NCBI RefSeq assembly: GCF_040538665.1
Contig: NZ_JBEWXT010000001.1
Coordinates: 1,638,501 to 1,702,500 of the forward strand
Source of the DNA: Aureibaculum sp. 2308TA14-22
GTDB taxonomy: Bacteria; Bacteroidota; Bacteroidia; Flavobacteriales; Flavobacteriaceae
Direction of reading: 5' to 3'
Length of the DNA: 64,000 nt
Part shown: piece after piece, positions 1 through 7,768 of the stretch
Numbering within the stretch: the stretch's first letter is position 1
How the letters are laid out: the number at the start of each line of letters is the position of its first letter
The notes under the pieces: generated by a model
Told to the model about the DNA's origin: nothing
What the model saw: only the letters and a program-made list of their open reading frames with translations
Database searches by the model: none
Made by a program: the position numbers and the translations under genes

Positions 1-2
1 TT

Positions 3-1265
3 GGTTCAAAAATTGCCGATTATTTGATAAAGCCTGTAAATCCGAATCAGATTTTATTGAGCTTAAAGAAAAATTTGGATCACTCGAGATTGGTTTCTGA
101 AAAAACCACTTCCACTTATCAGCAAGAATTTAGAAAAATATCTCTAGATCTTGCCATGGTAAATACTTTTGAAGAGTGGATAGAACTTTATAAAAAATTA
201 GTGCACTGGGAAATTGAATTAGAATCAATTGACGACCCAGGTATGATGGAAATCTTAGAAAGTCAAAAGGAAGAAGCCAATTCTCAATTTTTCAAATTTA
301 TTCAGAAAAATTATCAAGGATGGTTTGACGGTGAAGAGAAACCTCTGCTTTCGCAAGATTTGTTTAAACAAATTATTGCTCCTCAAATTAAAAAAGAAAA
401 AACATTGCTTATAGTAATTGATAATTTACGTTTAGATCAATTACGCGTATTAGAGCCTATTATCAATAACTATTATAAAAAAGAGGAAGAAATTTCCTTT
501 TTTAGCATCTTACCTACAGCAACCCAATATGCTAGAAATGCCATTTTTTCGGGGTTAACGCCTTTAGAAATGTCTAAACAACATCCTGACTATTGGAAAA
601 ATGATACCGACGAAGGTGGTAAAAACTTGTATGAAAATGATTTTTTAGAGGCACAGTTAAAGCTTTTGAATTTAGATATAAAACATGAGTACTTTAAGAT
701 AACAAGTTTACCTAAAGGACGTGATTTAGCAGCAAACTTTAAATCTGTTAAGGACAATGATTTAACCGTAATTGTTTATAATTTTGTAGATATGCTTTCG
801 CACTCACGTACTGAAATGGAAATGATAAAAGAATTAGCCAGTGATGATAAAGCCTATCGTTCATTGACCTTAAGTTGGTTTAAAAACTCACCGTTGTTAG
901 AAATGATTCAAAAAGCCCAAGAATACGGACTCAAATTAATAATTACAACGGACCATGGTACCATCAATACCAAAAAACCATCAAAAATTATAGGTGAAAA
1001 AAGCATTAGTGCCAATTTGCGTTATAAAACGGGCAGAAGTTTAACATACGAGGATAAAGAAGTTTATGCAGTTAAAAACCCAGAGGACATCCAGTTGCCA
1101 TCCATTCACATGAGCAGTTCTTTTGTTTTTGCTAAGGAAGATTACTTTTTTGCATATCCAAATAACTATAACCACTACGTAAAATATTATAAAAATACGT
1201 ATCAACACGGTGGCATTTCCTTAGAAGAAATGATCATACCATGTATTATAATGGAACCTAAATAA
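3..1265 (+). CDS. porX: PorX-type response regulator with PglZ domain, 5'-truncated
   Basis: This is the C-terminal part of a two-component regulator fused to a PglZ (alkaline-phosphatase superfamily) domain. The open frame runs in from the left edge: the first codons read GSKIADYLIKPVNPNQI, which contains the end of a receiver domain with its conserved Lys-Pro. The TTG at 24 is internal, not a start. After a helical linker comes the PglZ core, with IVIDNLRLDQLR, ATQYARNAIFSGL, a VDMLSHSR metal-site segment, TTDHG and a C-terminal YQHGG. In this family PorX acts with the PorY kinase and controls type IX secretion genes; a phosphodiesterase activity on oligonucleotides has been described for it. 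The PorP/SprF and T9SS cargo genes near the right end fit that setting. The palindrome at 1280-1296 follows directly. Confidence 0.92.
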   Translation, partial: GSKIADYLIKPVNPNQILLSLKKNLDHSRLVSEKTTSTYQQEFRKISLDLAMVNTFEEWIELYKKLVHWEIELESIDDPGMMEILESQKEEANSQFFKFIQKNYQGWFDGEEKPLLSQDLFKQIIAPQIKKEKTLLIVIDNLRLDQLRVLEPIINNYYKKEEEISFFSILPTATQYARNAIFSGLTPLEMSKQHPDYWKNDTDEGGKNLYENDFLEAQLKLLNLDIKHEYFKITSLPKGRDLAANFKSVKDNDLTVIVYNFVDMLSHSRTEMEMIKELASDDKAYRSLTLSWFKNSPLLEMIQKAQEYGLKLIITTDHGTINTKKPSKIIGEKSISANLRYKTGRSLTYEDKEVYAVKNPEDIQLPSIHMSSSFVFAKEDYFFAYPNNYNHYVKYYKNTYQHGGISLEEMIIPCIIMEPK

Positions 1266-1267
1266 AA

Positions 1268-1300
1268 AGCCTCCACTAGCCCCTCCTTTGGAGGGGAACT
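1268..1300. repeat. GC-rich palindromic repeat, copy 1
   Basis: The stem CCCCTCC/GGAGGGG (1280-1286 and 1290-1296, loop TTT) is preceded by CCTCCACTAG and followed by AACTTT. The same sequence style occurs at 12834-12912, 15950-15980, 16059-16136 and 17279-17310. The hairpin could end porX transcription, but there is no clean U-run. It is a dispersed palindrome of REP or MITE type. Confidence 0.65.
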
Positions 1301-1494
1301 TTCTGTTCGTAAAATTGACGAAATTATTTAATTAGTTTAGTCAAATAATATATTCCTTTTGACTTATTACTCAGCACTCAACGCTCCGAACAGGAAAACT
1401 ATTAACAAATTCTTCTTTTTTGTTATCAAATTTTGAAGATTTCTTAACGGTTTTTTAGTATAAAATGCTCAAATTTGTGCTTTAATTTTTAAAT

Positions 1495-2562
1495 ATGAAG
1501 AAGCATAATTTTAGTGCAGGACCTTGTATTTTGCCACAAGAAGTGTTAAAAAAGGCATCAGAAGCTGTATTAAATTTTAATAATGATAATTTATCATTAA
1601 TTGAAATATCACACAGAAGTCCAGCTTTTGTTGCGGTTATGGAAAAAGCCAGAAGCCTGGTTTTGGAGTTGTTAGATCTTGAAAATAAAGGGTATTCCGT
1701 ATTGTTTTTACAAGGTGGTGCCAGTTTGGAATTTTTAATGACACCATACAATCTAATGAAAAACGAAGGTGGAAAAGCAGCGTATTTAGATACAGGAGCA
1801 TGGAGTGCTAAGGCAATTAAAGAAGCTAAACTGTCTGGAAGTGTTGATGTAGTAGCCACTTCTAAGGACAAAAACTACAATTATATCCCGAAAGATTATA
1901 GCATCCCTAATGATGCGGACTACTTTCATTGTACAAGCAACAATACTATTTATGGCACACAGTTAAAATCTTTCCCCAAAACCGATAGCTTATTGGTTTG
2001 TGATATGAGCTCTGACATTTTTTCACGTCAGTTAGATTTTTCACAGTTTGACCTTATCTATGCAGGTGCTCAAAAAAATATGGGCCCAGCAGGTACAACC
2101 TTAGTTATTGTTAAAGAAGCTATCTTAGGAAAAACAGGTAGAAACATTCCTTCAATGTTAGATTATCAAGTGCACATTGCCAAAGACAGTATGTTTAACA
2201 CTCCTTCAGTTTTTGCAGTTTATGTATCTATGTTAACCTTACAATGGTTAAAAGATTTAGGCGGTGTTGCGGCAATTGAAAAAATAAATAACGCTAAGGC
2301 AGCATTATTATATAATGAGATAGATAACAACCCACTTTTTGAAGGAGTTGCCAAAAAGGAAGATAGATCTGCTATGAACGCTACTTTTGTCTTAATGGAT
2401 GAAAATTTAAAAGAAAAGTTTGATGTAATGTGGAAAAATGCAGGAATTAGTGGTATCAATGGTCATAGATCGGTTGGTGGTTACAGAGCAAGCATGTATA
2501 ATGCTATGCCTTTAGAAAGTGTGCAGGTACTAGTAAATGTAATGAAAGAATTAAACAAATAA
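1495..2562 (+). CDS. serC: Phosphoserine aminotransferase
   Basis: This is a class V PLP-dependent aminotransferase of 355 residues, the normal SerC length. It converts 3-phosphohydroxypyruvate plus glutamate to phosphoserine, the second step of serine synthesis, in the cytoplasm. The N-terminus KKHNFSAGPCILP is the SerC hallmark. The PLP-binding lysine is K194 in GAQKNMGPAG, and HRSVGGYRASMYNA near the C-terminus contributes substrate-binding arginines. The start is fixed by homology. A candidate -7 element CAAATTTG lies about 18 bases before the ATG. serA follows after 11 bases, so the two are co-transcribed. The last pathway gene, serB, is not nearby. Confidence 0.96.
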   Translation: MKKHNFSAGPCILPQEVLKKASEAVLNFNNDNLSLIEISHRSPAFVAVMEKARSLVLELLDLENKGYSVLFLQGGASLEFLMTPYNLMKNEGGKAAYLDTGAWSAKAIKEAKLSGSVDVVATSKDKNYNYIPKDYSIPNDADYFHCTSNNTIYGTQLKSFPKTDSLLVCDMSSDIFSRQLDFSQFDLIYAGAQKNMGPAGTTLVIVKEAILGKTGRNIPSMLDYQVHIAKDSMFNTPSVFAVYVSMLTLQWLKDLGGVAAIEKINNAKAALLYNEIDNNPLFEGVAKKEDRSAMNATFVLMDENLKEKFDVMWKNAGISGINGHRSVGGYRASMYNAMPLESVQVLVNVMKELNK

Positions 2563-2573
2563 AAAATAATAAA

Positions 2574-3524
2574 ATGATAGTATTAGCTAACGACGGAATT
2601 GCAAAAAGTGGTATAACCGCTTTAGAAAATGCAGGCTATACGGTAGATTTAACTACTGTGGCTCAAGATCAGTTAATTGACTATATAAACACAAAAAAAA
2701 TTACGGTATTATTAGTAAGAAGTGCTACTACCGTTCGTAAAAATCTTATTGATGCTTGTCCCACTTTAAAAATTATTGGTCGTGGCGGTGTTGGTATGGA
2801 TAATATTGATGTAGAATATGCCAGAGAAAAAGGACTAAAAGTTATCAATACACCAGCTGCATCTTCACATTCGGTTGCCGAATTAGTTTTTGCACACCTT
2901 TTCGGGATGGTTCGTTTTCTGCACGACTCCAATAGAAATATGCCGTTAGAAGGCGATTCTAAATTTAAAGATTTAAAAAAAGCATATGCCAAAGGTGTAG
3001 AACTTAAAGGTAAAACTTTAGGCGTTCTAGGTTTTGGACGTATTGGCCAAGCTACAGCGAAAATTGCCCTAGGCGTTGGAATGAAAATAGTTGCCTTTGA
3101 TCCTTTTATGGATTCAGCTAACTTAACATTAGATTTTTACGATGGACAAACGCTTAACTTTAATATTAATACCATTTCTAAAGAAGAAGTTTTAAAACAA
3201 TCAGATTTTATTACATTACATGTACCTGCTCAAAAAGAATATGTTATTTCTACAAAAGAATTTGAGCTAATGAAAGACAAAGCCTGTATAGTTAATGCTG
3301 CTCGTGGTGGTGTTATAGATGAAGTAGCCTTAGTTGCAGCTATAGATAGTGGTAAAATTGCTCATGCGGCTCTAGATGTTTTTGAAAAAGAACCTACACC
3401 CGAGGTACAATTATTAATGAATCCAAATATTTCTTTAACACCACATATTGGTGCTGCTACAAGTGAAGCTCAAGAGCGAATTGGAAGTGAATTGGCTGAA
3501 CAAATTGTCGGGATTCTAGGATAG
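2574..3524 (+). CDS. serA: D-3-phosphoglycerate dehydrogenase
   Basis: This is an NAD-dependent D-2-hydroxyacid dehydrogenase of 316 residues. It oxidises 3-phosphoglycerate to 3-phosphohydroxypyruvate, the first committed step of serine synthesis. The sequence shows the RGGVGMDNID segment (about 70-79), a Rossmann motif GVLGFGRIG (about 150-158), catalytic R244 in NAARGGVID, the acid in VFEKEP and H291 in TPHIGAAT. There is no C-terminal ACT domain, so feedback by serine through ACT is not expected; this short form is common in Bacteroidota. It lies 11 bases after serC and 27 bases before the yggS-like gene. Family members can act on other 2-hydroxyacids, but the serC linkage supports this role. 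Confidence 0.93.
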   Translation: MIVLANDGIAKSGITALENAGYTVDLTTVAQDQLIDYINTKKITVLLVRSATTVRKNLIDACPTLKIIGRGGVGMDNIDVEYAREKGLKVINTPAASSHSVAELVFAHLFGMVRFLHDSNRNMPLEGDSKFKDLKKAYAKGVELKGKTLGVLGFGRIGQATAKIALGVGMKIVAFDPFMDSANLTLDFYDGQTLNFNINTISKEEVLKQSDFITLHVPAQKEYVISTKEFELMKDKACIVNAARGGVIDEVALVAAIDSGKIAHAALDVFEKEPTPEVQLLMNPNISLTPHIGAATSEAQERIGSELAEQIVGILG

Positions 3525-3551
3525 AGGTCTTTCATAATTGAAAATACATTT

Positions 3552-4202
3552 ATGAGCATTTCTGAAAATCTAAAAAAAATAAAAGATAGTTTACCTGAAC
3601 ATGTGGAATTGGTAGCCGTTTCTAAAACCAAACCAAACTCAGATATTTTAGAGACATACAATGCTGGTCAACGTATTTTTGGTGAAAACCGTATTCAAGA
3701 AATGGTTGATAAATATGAAAATCTTCCCAAAGATATAGAATGGCATATGATTGGTCATTTACAACGGAACAAGGTAAAATATATGGCTCATTTTGTTAGC
3801 CTAATTCATGGGGTTGATAGTTTTAAGACCTTAAAAGAAATCAATAAACAAGCAAAAAAGCACAATAGAATTATCAATTGTTTGTTACAGGCTAAAATAG
3901 CAGAAGAAGATTCAAAATTTGGACTTTCTTTTACAGAAATTAAAGAAATTCTGACCGCTGAAGAATTAAAAGAGTTGACCAATGTCACTGTTGTCGGCTT
4001 AATGGGCATGGCAACCTTTACAGATGATACCAAACAAATTAAGAGTGAATTTTCCAATTTGAATACTTTTTTTCATAAACAGAAAACAATTCATCCAGAA
4101 TTAAAAACGTTGTCTATTGGTATGAGTGGTGATTACCCAATTGCCATTGATTGTGGCAGTACTATGGTACGAATTGGAAGTGCTATTTTTGGGAGCAGAT
4201 AA
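3552..4202 (+). CDS. YggS/PROSC-family PLP homeostasis protein
   Basis: This is a single-domain alanine-racemase-fold protein of 216 residues. Family members bind pyridoxal phosphate and buffer free PLP rather than catalyse a known reaction. The PLP lysine is K25 in AVSKTKPNSDI. Other signatures are FGENRIQEM, WHMIGHLQRNKVKYM, GLMGMAT and the phosphate-binding end LSIGMSGDYPIAIDCGSTMVRIGSAIFG. It follows serA by 27 bases, so it may be co-expressed with two genes that use or neighbour PLP chemistry. It is the last core gene before the attC-like region that begins about 30 bases downstream. Confidence 0.93.
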   Translation: MSISENLKKIKDSLPEHVELVAVSKTKPNSDILETYNAGQRIFGENRIQEMVDKYENLPKDIEWHMIGHLQRNKVKYMAHFVSLIHGVDSFKTLKEINKQAKKHNRIINCLLQAKIAEEDSKFGLSFTEIKEILTAEELKELTNVTVVGLMGMATFTDDTKQIKSEFSNLNTFFHKQKTIHPELKTLSIGMSGDYPIAIDCGSTMVRIGSAIFGSR

Positions 4203-4235
4203 CTTTCTTTTTACAATTATTTTTTATATTGCAAC

Positions 4236-4280
4236 TATAACGGATATAACCGCAATGCGGTTATACAGTTGTTGTGCTTC
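4236..4280. repeat. attC-like hairpin A with cassette 1 left end
   Basis: TATAACCGCA (4245-4254) and TGCGGTTATA (4256-4265) form a near-perfect 10-bp inverted repeat, framed by AAC at 4239 and GTTG at 4268. The segment 4268-4279, GTTGTTGTGCTT, is an exact reverse complement of AAGCACAACAAC at 5050-5061, on the far side of the next ORF. That arrangement is expected when the two ends of an excised circular cassette form one attC site. The attC reading is an inference; the match to the integron core GTTRRRY is imperfect. Confidence 0.55.
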
Positions 4281-4302
4281 ATTTATGACAAACCGCTAAC
4301 CA

Positions 4303-5046
4303 ATGATAAAATTCTTTAGAAAAATTAGACAAAAAATGCTTTCTGAAAATAAATTCAGTAAGTACCTGATTTACGCAATAGGAGAAATCATTCTCGTAGT
4401 AATTGGAATTTTGATTGCGTTAGGAGTTAACAATTGGAATGAAAACAGAAAATTGGATAAAATTAGGCAAAGTTATTACAATAAACTTATTGAAGACTTT
4501 CAAGCGGATAAGGTTTATGCTGAGAATCAAATCCGAGAAATGAACTCTTCCATAGCAGAATTTGAGAATTACGTATCGTACTATAACAAACCCGATTTAA
4601 ACCTAATGGAGGCTTTTGAGGCGATGAAAAAAAATGACTGGGGAGTCATAGTATTAGAATTTAAAACAAGCACCATTAAATCTTTATTGAGCACTGAAGA
4701 TTTAAACTTAATAGACCCTACTCTACGTGACAATCTTGAATTGTACAATTCAAGCAAAAATCTAACACTAAAGAACTTTAATAATTTAAGTAATAGTGCC
4801 AGAAATATTTTAGAGAATGTAACCATGCAAGGAGGTATTGCTGAATTACTGTTAAGGCTAGAAAATCAACAACAATTAAAGCAGGATTTAGAAATAGCAA
4901 ATAGAGTTCCTGATATATTTATTATGACAGAAGCTTATTTTGCTTTTAAGATTAGTGGATATAACGGTACAATTGAGAGATTAAATAATTTGATTTTGAA
5001 TGCAGACCATAATATAGAATTCATTCAAAAAAAACTAAACAAATAA
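4303..5046 (+). CDS. DUF6090-type membrane protein on attC-like cassette 1
   Basis: This is a 247-residue protein with a short basic N-terminus, one strong membrane segment (about residues 20-44, IYAIGEIILVVIGILIALGV) and then NNWNENRK, the signature of the DUF6090 family seen widely in Flavobacteriia. The rest (about 50-247) is charged and mostly helical, probably outside the cytoplasmic membrane. No catalytic motif is visible and the function is unknown. The ORF is alone between hairpin A and element B and reads in the same direction as the next two cassette ORFs. No promoter consensus was seen just upstream; as with integron cassettes, expression may depend on a distant or internal promoter. 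Confidence 0.8.
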   Translation: MIKFFRKIRQKMLSENKFSKYLIYAIGEIILVVIGILIALGVNNWNENRKLDKIRQSYYNKLIEDFQADKVYAENQIREMNSSIAEFENYVSYYNKPDLNLMEAFEAMKKNDWGVIVLEFKTSTIKSLLSTEDLNLIDPTLRDNLELYNSSKNLTLKNFNNLSNSARNILENVTMQGGIAELLLRLENQQQLKQDLEIANRVPDIFIMTEAYFAFKISGYNGTIERLNNLILNADHNIEFIQKKLNK

Positions 5047-5049
5047 CGA

Positions 5050-5190
5050 AAGCACAACAACGTGTATAATTAATTGCTTTGGTCGTTGCTTATTTGGAAA
5101 ATTCCTTCGGAATTTTCTCGCGTTCGTTTTTGTTTACTAAATTAGTTGCTGAAACACGCAACTAACCATACACAAAACCGTTGTAGAGCA
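5050..5190. repeat. attC-like repeat B between cassettes 1 and 2
   Basis: The element starts with AAGCACAACAAC (5050-5061) followed by GTGTATAATTAATTGC, and ends with CATACACAAAACC before GTTGTAGAGC (5180-5189). GTGTAT pairs with ATACAC and the adjacent TTA/TAA and TTGC/GCAA pair as well, giving a long imperfect outer stem. A 9-bp inner hairpin GAAAATTCC/GGAATTTTC lies at 5097-5117. The right end GTTGTAGAGC is exactly complementary to GCTCTACAAC at 6291-6300, after the next ORF. Element C at 6291-6420 is a diverged second copy. Confidence 0.65.
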
Positions 5191-5212
5191 TTTGACCAAA
5201 ACCTGAAAATAT

Positions 5213-6286
5213 ATGAATCATTTCTACTTTTACTCAAAGCAAATCTTAAAAGTCTTTGAAAAACACAAAGAAATTCTAAATCTAATTTCTTCAATAGATG
5301 ATTTGAGAAAAAGTTACACAATAAATCCACAAGAAATAGTAAACATTCCTACAGACCAAAACTCTCAATATAGAGGAATGGCTAACCTAAAGAGCAAAAT
5401 CAATTCTAAAAATCAAGAAGTATTAAAAGTTGTAAGATCTAAAAGACCGAACAAAGTTTATGAGTTAATAAATTCATTCATTACGGATTTAAACCTCTTT
5501 GACAATTCATACAATGACGAAAACTCTTTAATAAAACTTCTTAAGGAATTTCCTGAAAATCATACTGATGCTTACTCTGAAAAACAAGCTCAACAAATTT
5601 TTGATGTAATCGAAACAAGTTCTTCAGTAAATCAAGCAATTCTTAACGCAGAAGAAAGAGCAAATTATATTATTGAAGAATTTGAGAAGTCTAAAAAAAG
5701 TTCACCTGACGATTATACAACTTTGACAATAGGAACAGACCAAGATGTGCCTTTAATTGAAGACTTTGTTTTAATTTTTGAGAAGTTACAAGGACTCTAC
5801 AATTTTATATGCTATCTACATAAAATAGATAGTGAAAGTAAGCCCATTTTAATAAATCAAGTTAGTACTGGTTCTTGGTTTTCAGAACTATTAGGAATTA
5901 AGCAGGTAATTGTTAGTACCGAAAATCTATTAAAAGGAATCGGAGGCTTTATTAGAGATTACATAACAGGGAAAATTAGCCGGGAAAAATTTGAGAATAA
6001 TTGTAAAAAGGCAGAAGCATTCATAAACCTAATGGCATTAGCCAAGAAGAATGGAATTGATAATGCGGAATTAGGAATATTTAAAGAATTAAATCCTTTC
6101 GTAGAAAACCTTAAATCCGACACGACAGTATTAGAAGTCAATGAGGAAGAAATTCTTAAAATCAAGAAAACTGAAAAACTCACATTAGCTGACAGAAAAA
6201 GCAAAAGAGAGAAGTTAATTGAGAATATTCAGTTGAGTATTGAAGAAGGAAAAAAACCAAACAAAAAGGAGGATAATAAAAAATAA
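5213..6286 (+). CDS. Uncharacterised 357-residue protein on attC-like cassette 2
   Basis: I do not recognise this protein. It is 357 residues, soluble by inspection, Lys/Glu/Asn-rich and largely helical. It has no signal peptide or membrane segment; the one hydrophobic patch, LLKGIGGFIRDYI, is short. A segment near residues 217-245 (NQVSTGSWFSELLGIKQVIV) is the most motif-like part and vaguely recalls a widespread class of cytoplasmic proteins with a 'GSxWxxLxG' turn; that resemblance is weak. The tail (about 325-357) is very basic and probably disordered. The ORF is flanked by GTTGTAGAGC (5180) and GCTCTACAAC (6291), so it looks like a gene cassette. Lone unknown ORFs of this kind are typical cassette cargo. 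Confidence 0.7.
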   Translation: MNHFYFYSKQILKVFEKHKEILNLISSIDDLRKSYTINPQEIVNIPTDQNSQYRGMANLKSKINSKNQEVLKVVRSKRPNKVYELINSFITDLNLFDNSYNDENSLIKLLKEFPENHTDAYSEKQAQQIFDVIETSSSVNQAILNAEERANYIIEEFEKSKKSSPDDYTTLTIGTDQDVPLIEDFVLIFEKLQGLYNFICYLHKIDSESKPILINQVSTGSWFSELLGIKQVIVSTENLLKGIGGFIRDYITGKISREKFENNCKKAEAFINLMALAKKNGIDNAELGIFKELNPFVENLKSDTTVLEVNEEEILKIKKTEKLTLADRKSKREKLIENIQLSIEEGKKPNKKEDNKK

Positions 6287-6290
6287 AAAC

Positions 6291-6420
6291 GCTCTACAAC
6301 AATGGCTATAAGTAATTGCTGGTTCTCGCCTACTTACGAAAATCCTCACGGATTTTCTATTAGGTTTTTATTTGCTAAATTACGTGCTTAAATACGCCAC
6401 TAATCATACACAAAACCTTT
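6291..6420. repeat. attC-like repeat C after cassette 2
   Basis: GCTCTACAAC (6291-6300) is followed by AATGGCTATAAGTAATTGC. An inner 8-bp hairpin GAAAATCC/GGATTTTC lies at 6338-6357, and the element ends with CACTAATCATACACAAAACC at about 6398-6417. It aligns with element B over its whole length (shared TAATTGCT, CTCGC, hairpin, GCTAAATTA or ACTAAATTA, and CATACACAAAACC), so B and C are two copies of one family. The last bases run into a different repeat block starting with TTTGGAATTC. Confidence 0.65.
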
Positions 6421-6785
6421 GGAATTCATTCAGCTAACGCTGACTAAAGTTGCTACGTGCTATCGCACTCCCGCCCCTTTAGGAATGAATTCCAATGACC
6501 TGCTAAACCAAATTGCATCCAATGGTATTTTACTATCTACAGCGGTAGCTACCCATCGAGGGAAAACGAATTCCAACAATGAGCTAAATGCAATTTGGAT
6601 CTGCTTTTTAAGCTTTCAAGACAAAAAAAATAACAATATACGCCGCAAAAAAAATGCGGCTAATTGGCATACAATAATTTGAGACCCAGCCATAAACATT
6701 TGTCCTTTTCTTAAATTATTGTTATTTAATTTTTTTATCTTTTCGCTCGCAAAGCAGAACTGCGTTTAGCAGGTCATTGTACCTA
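6418..6785. repeat. Gene-free block of nested inverted repeats
   Basis: No convincing gene lies between 6287 and 6794. The block holds TTGGAATTCATTC (6419-6431) pairing with GAATGAATTCCAA (6483-6495), AATGACCTGCTAAAC (6494-6508) pairing with GTTTAGCAGGTCATT (6764-6778), CCAAATTGCAT (6508-6518) pairing with ATGCAATTTGG (6588-6598), the palindrome GGTAGCTACC (6544-6553) and a GCCGCA/TGCGGC hairpin (6642-6660) with an attC-like frame. Small hairpins such as GTGCTATCGCAC sit inside the first loop. The 87-codon open frame here, starting at a TTG, is best read as repeat sequence. It may be a MITE-like element or decayed cassette ends. Confidence 0.6.
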
Positions 6786-6794
6786 ATTTAAAAA

Positions 6795-7616
6795 ATGAAT
6801 AAAATTCCATTCATACTTTTCCTTCTTATAACTGCAGTTGGGTATTCTCAACATGACCAAGAATTTGAACCAACTTTCTATTCAGAAATTGCCGAGCGAG
6901 TAGCACCTAGAAATTATTACAGCGTGAAATTTGGAAATCCAGCCGAAGTAATTGTTAATGACACAATCTTTTTGGCGAATTCTGAAGCTTGGATTGAAGA
7001 AAATATCTACAGTTTTAAATCTGGAAGAGAAATGTTAGTAAAGAAATATCGAGATAATGAACTAATTGCTGACGAAATAATTGAATTAGATTCTAACAAC
7101 AGAATTCTAAACTATGAAGGAAATTTAAAATATGAAGGTGGAAAATGGTATATAACTAAAGTCAAATATAAATATCAAGAAAACAAAAAGATAAAGGAAA
7201 AAATAAATGATTCTGGAGAGACTTATTTGAGATATACTGTAAAATACGACAGCCTGAAAAACCCGATTGAAATTGAGCATACAATTGTTGGACCAAACCA
7301 TGCTAAACTTCAAACTGTAAATTATGATTATCCAAATAGTAAGTTCATTCTAATGGACTTTAATTACCAAGGTCGATTAGAAAAAGAAATAAAAGGGAAT
7401 ATAAACTCGGACTATGTTCTTGAAAAAAATGAAAATGGAGACATTACCAAACTGTATTGGATTTTGACTGACAAAACAGAACCTTTTATTCACGAAATAG
7501 ATTATGAATATGATAAAAAAGGGAACTGGATTAAATTAATCAAAAACGTTGTAAGTCCTGATGGCACGAAAAAACCATATTATAGAACTTATAGGGAAAT
7601 TAAATATAAAAACTAG
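6795..7616 (+). CDS. Secreted protein with YD-like repeats, possible cassette 3
   Basis: This 273-residue protein has a clear signal peptide, MNKIPFILFLLITAVGYSQ, with cleavage after about residue 18. The mature part is rich in Tyr, Lys, Asn and Glu and contains several short segments of the pattern xxYxYxxxGNxxx (for example YEYDKKGNWIKLIK near 236-249 and EKNENGDITKLYW), which recall YD/RHS-like beta-strand repeats without forming a full RHS protein. It probably acts in the periplasm or on the surface; no enzymatic motif is visible. The gene lies between TGTACCTA (6778-6785) and its exact complement TAGGTACA (7614-7621), which overlaps the stop codon, so it fits the cassette pattern of the two ORFs upstream. 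Confidence 0.65.
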   Translation: MNKIPFILFLLITAVGYSQHDQEFEPTFYSEIAERVAPRNYYSVKFGNPAEVIVNDTIFLANSEAWIEENIYSFKSGREMLVKKYRDNELIADEIIELDSNNRILNYEGNLKYEGGKWYITKVKYKYQENKKIKEKINDSGETYLRYTVKYDSLKNPIEIEHTIVGPNHAKLQTVNYDYPNSKFILMDFNYQGRLEKEIKGNINSDYVLEKNENGDITKLYWILTDKTEPFIHEIDYEYDKKGNWIKLIKNVVSPDGTKKPYYRTYREIKYKN

Positions 7617-7700
7617 GTACATCAATGGCTATAATTCATTGCGGCGGAATTTCCTAAACGTAAATTCTTATCTTGCACTGATGGCTTGGTATTCATTCTT
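7612..7700. repeat. attC-like end D, incomplete
   Basis: TAGGTACA (7614-7621) is followed by TCAATGGCTATAATTCATTGC, the same left half seen in elements B and C (AATGGCTATAAGTAATTGC in C). A matching right half with CATACACAAAACC is not visible before the next gene, so this looks like the right boundary of the array, decayed or recombined. Confidence 0.45.
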
Positions 7701-7768
7701 CTATCTGTAACCAAAACCAACTATTCTTTCTGAAGAGAATTTGCTATCTTTATAAAAATTTAACCAAC

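Noticed and set aside
1482-1871. 129-codon minus-strand frame opposite serC
   Set aside because: It is fully antisense to a clear SerC and shows no protein-like composition.
6419-6682. 87-codon open frame starting at TTG
   Set aside because: It lies entirely inside the nested inverted repeats, has a TTG start within a hairpin arm and gives a low-complexity product with no domain.
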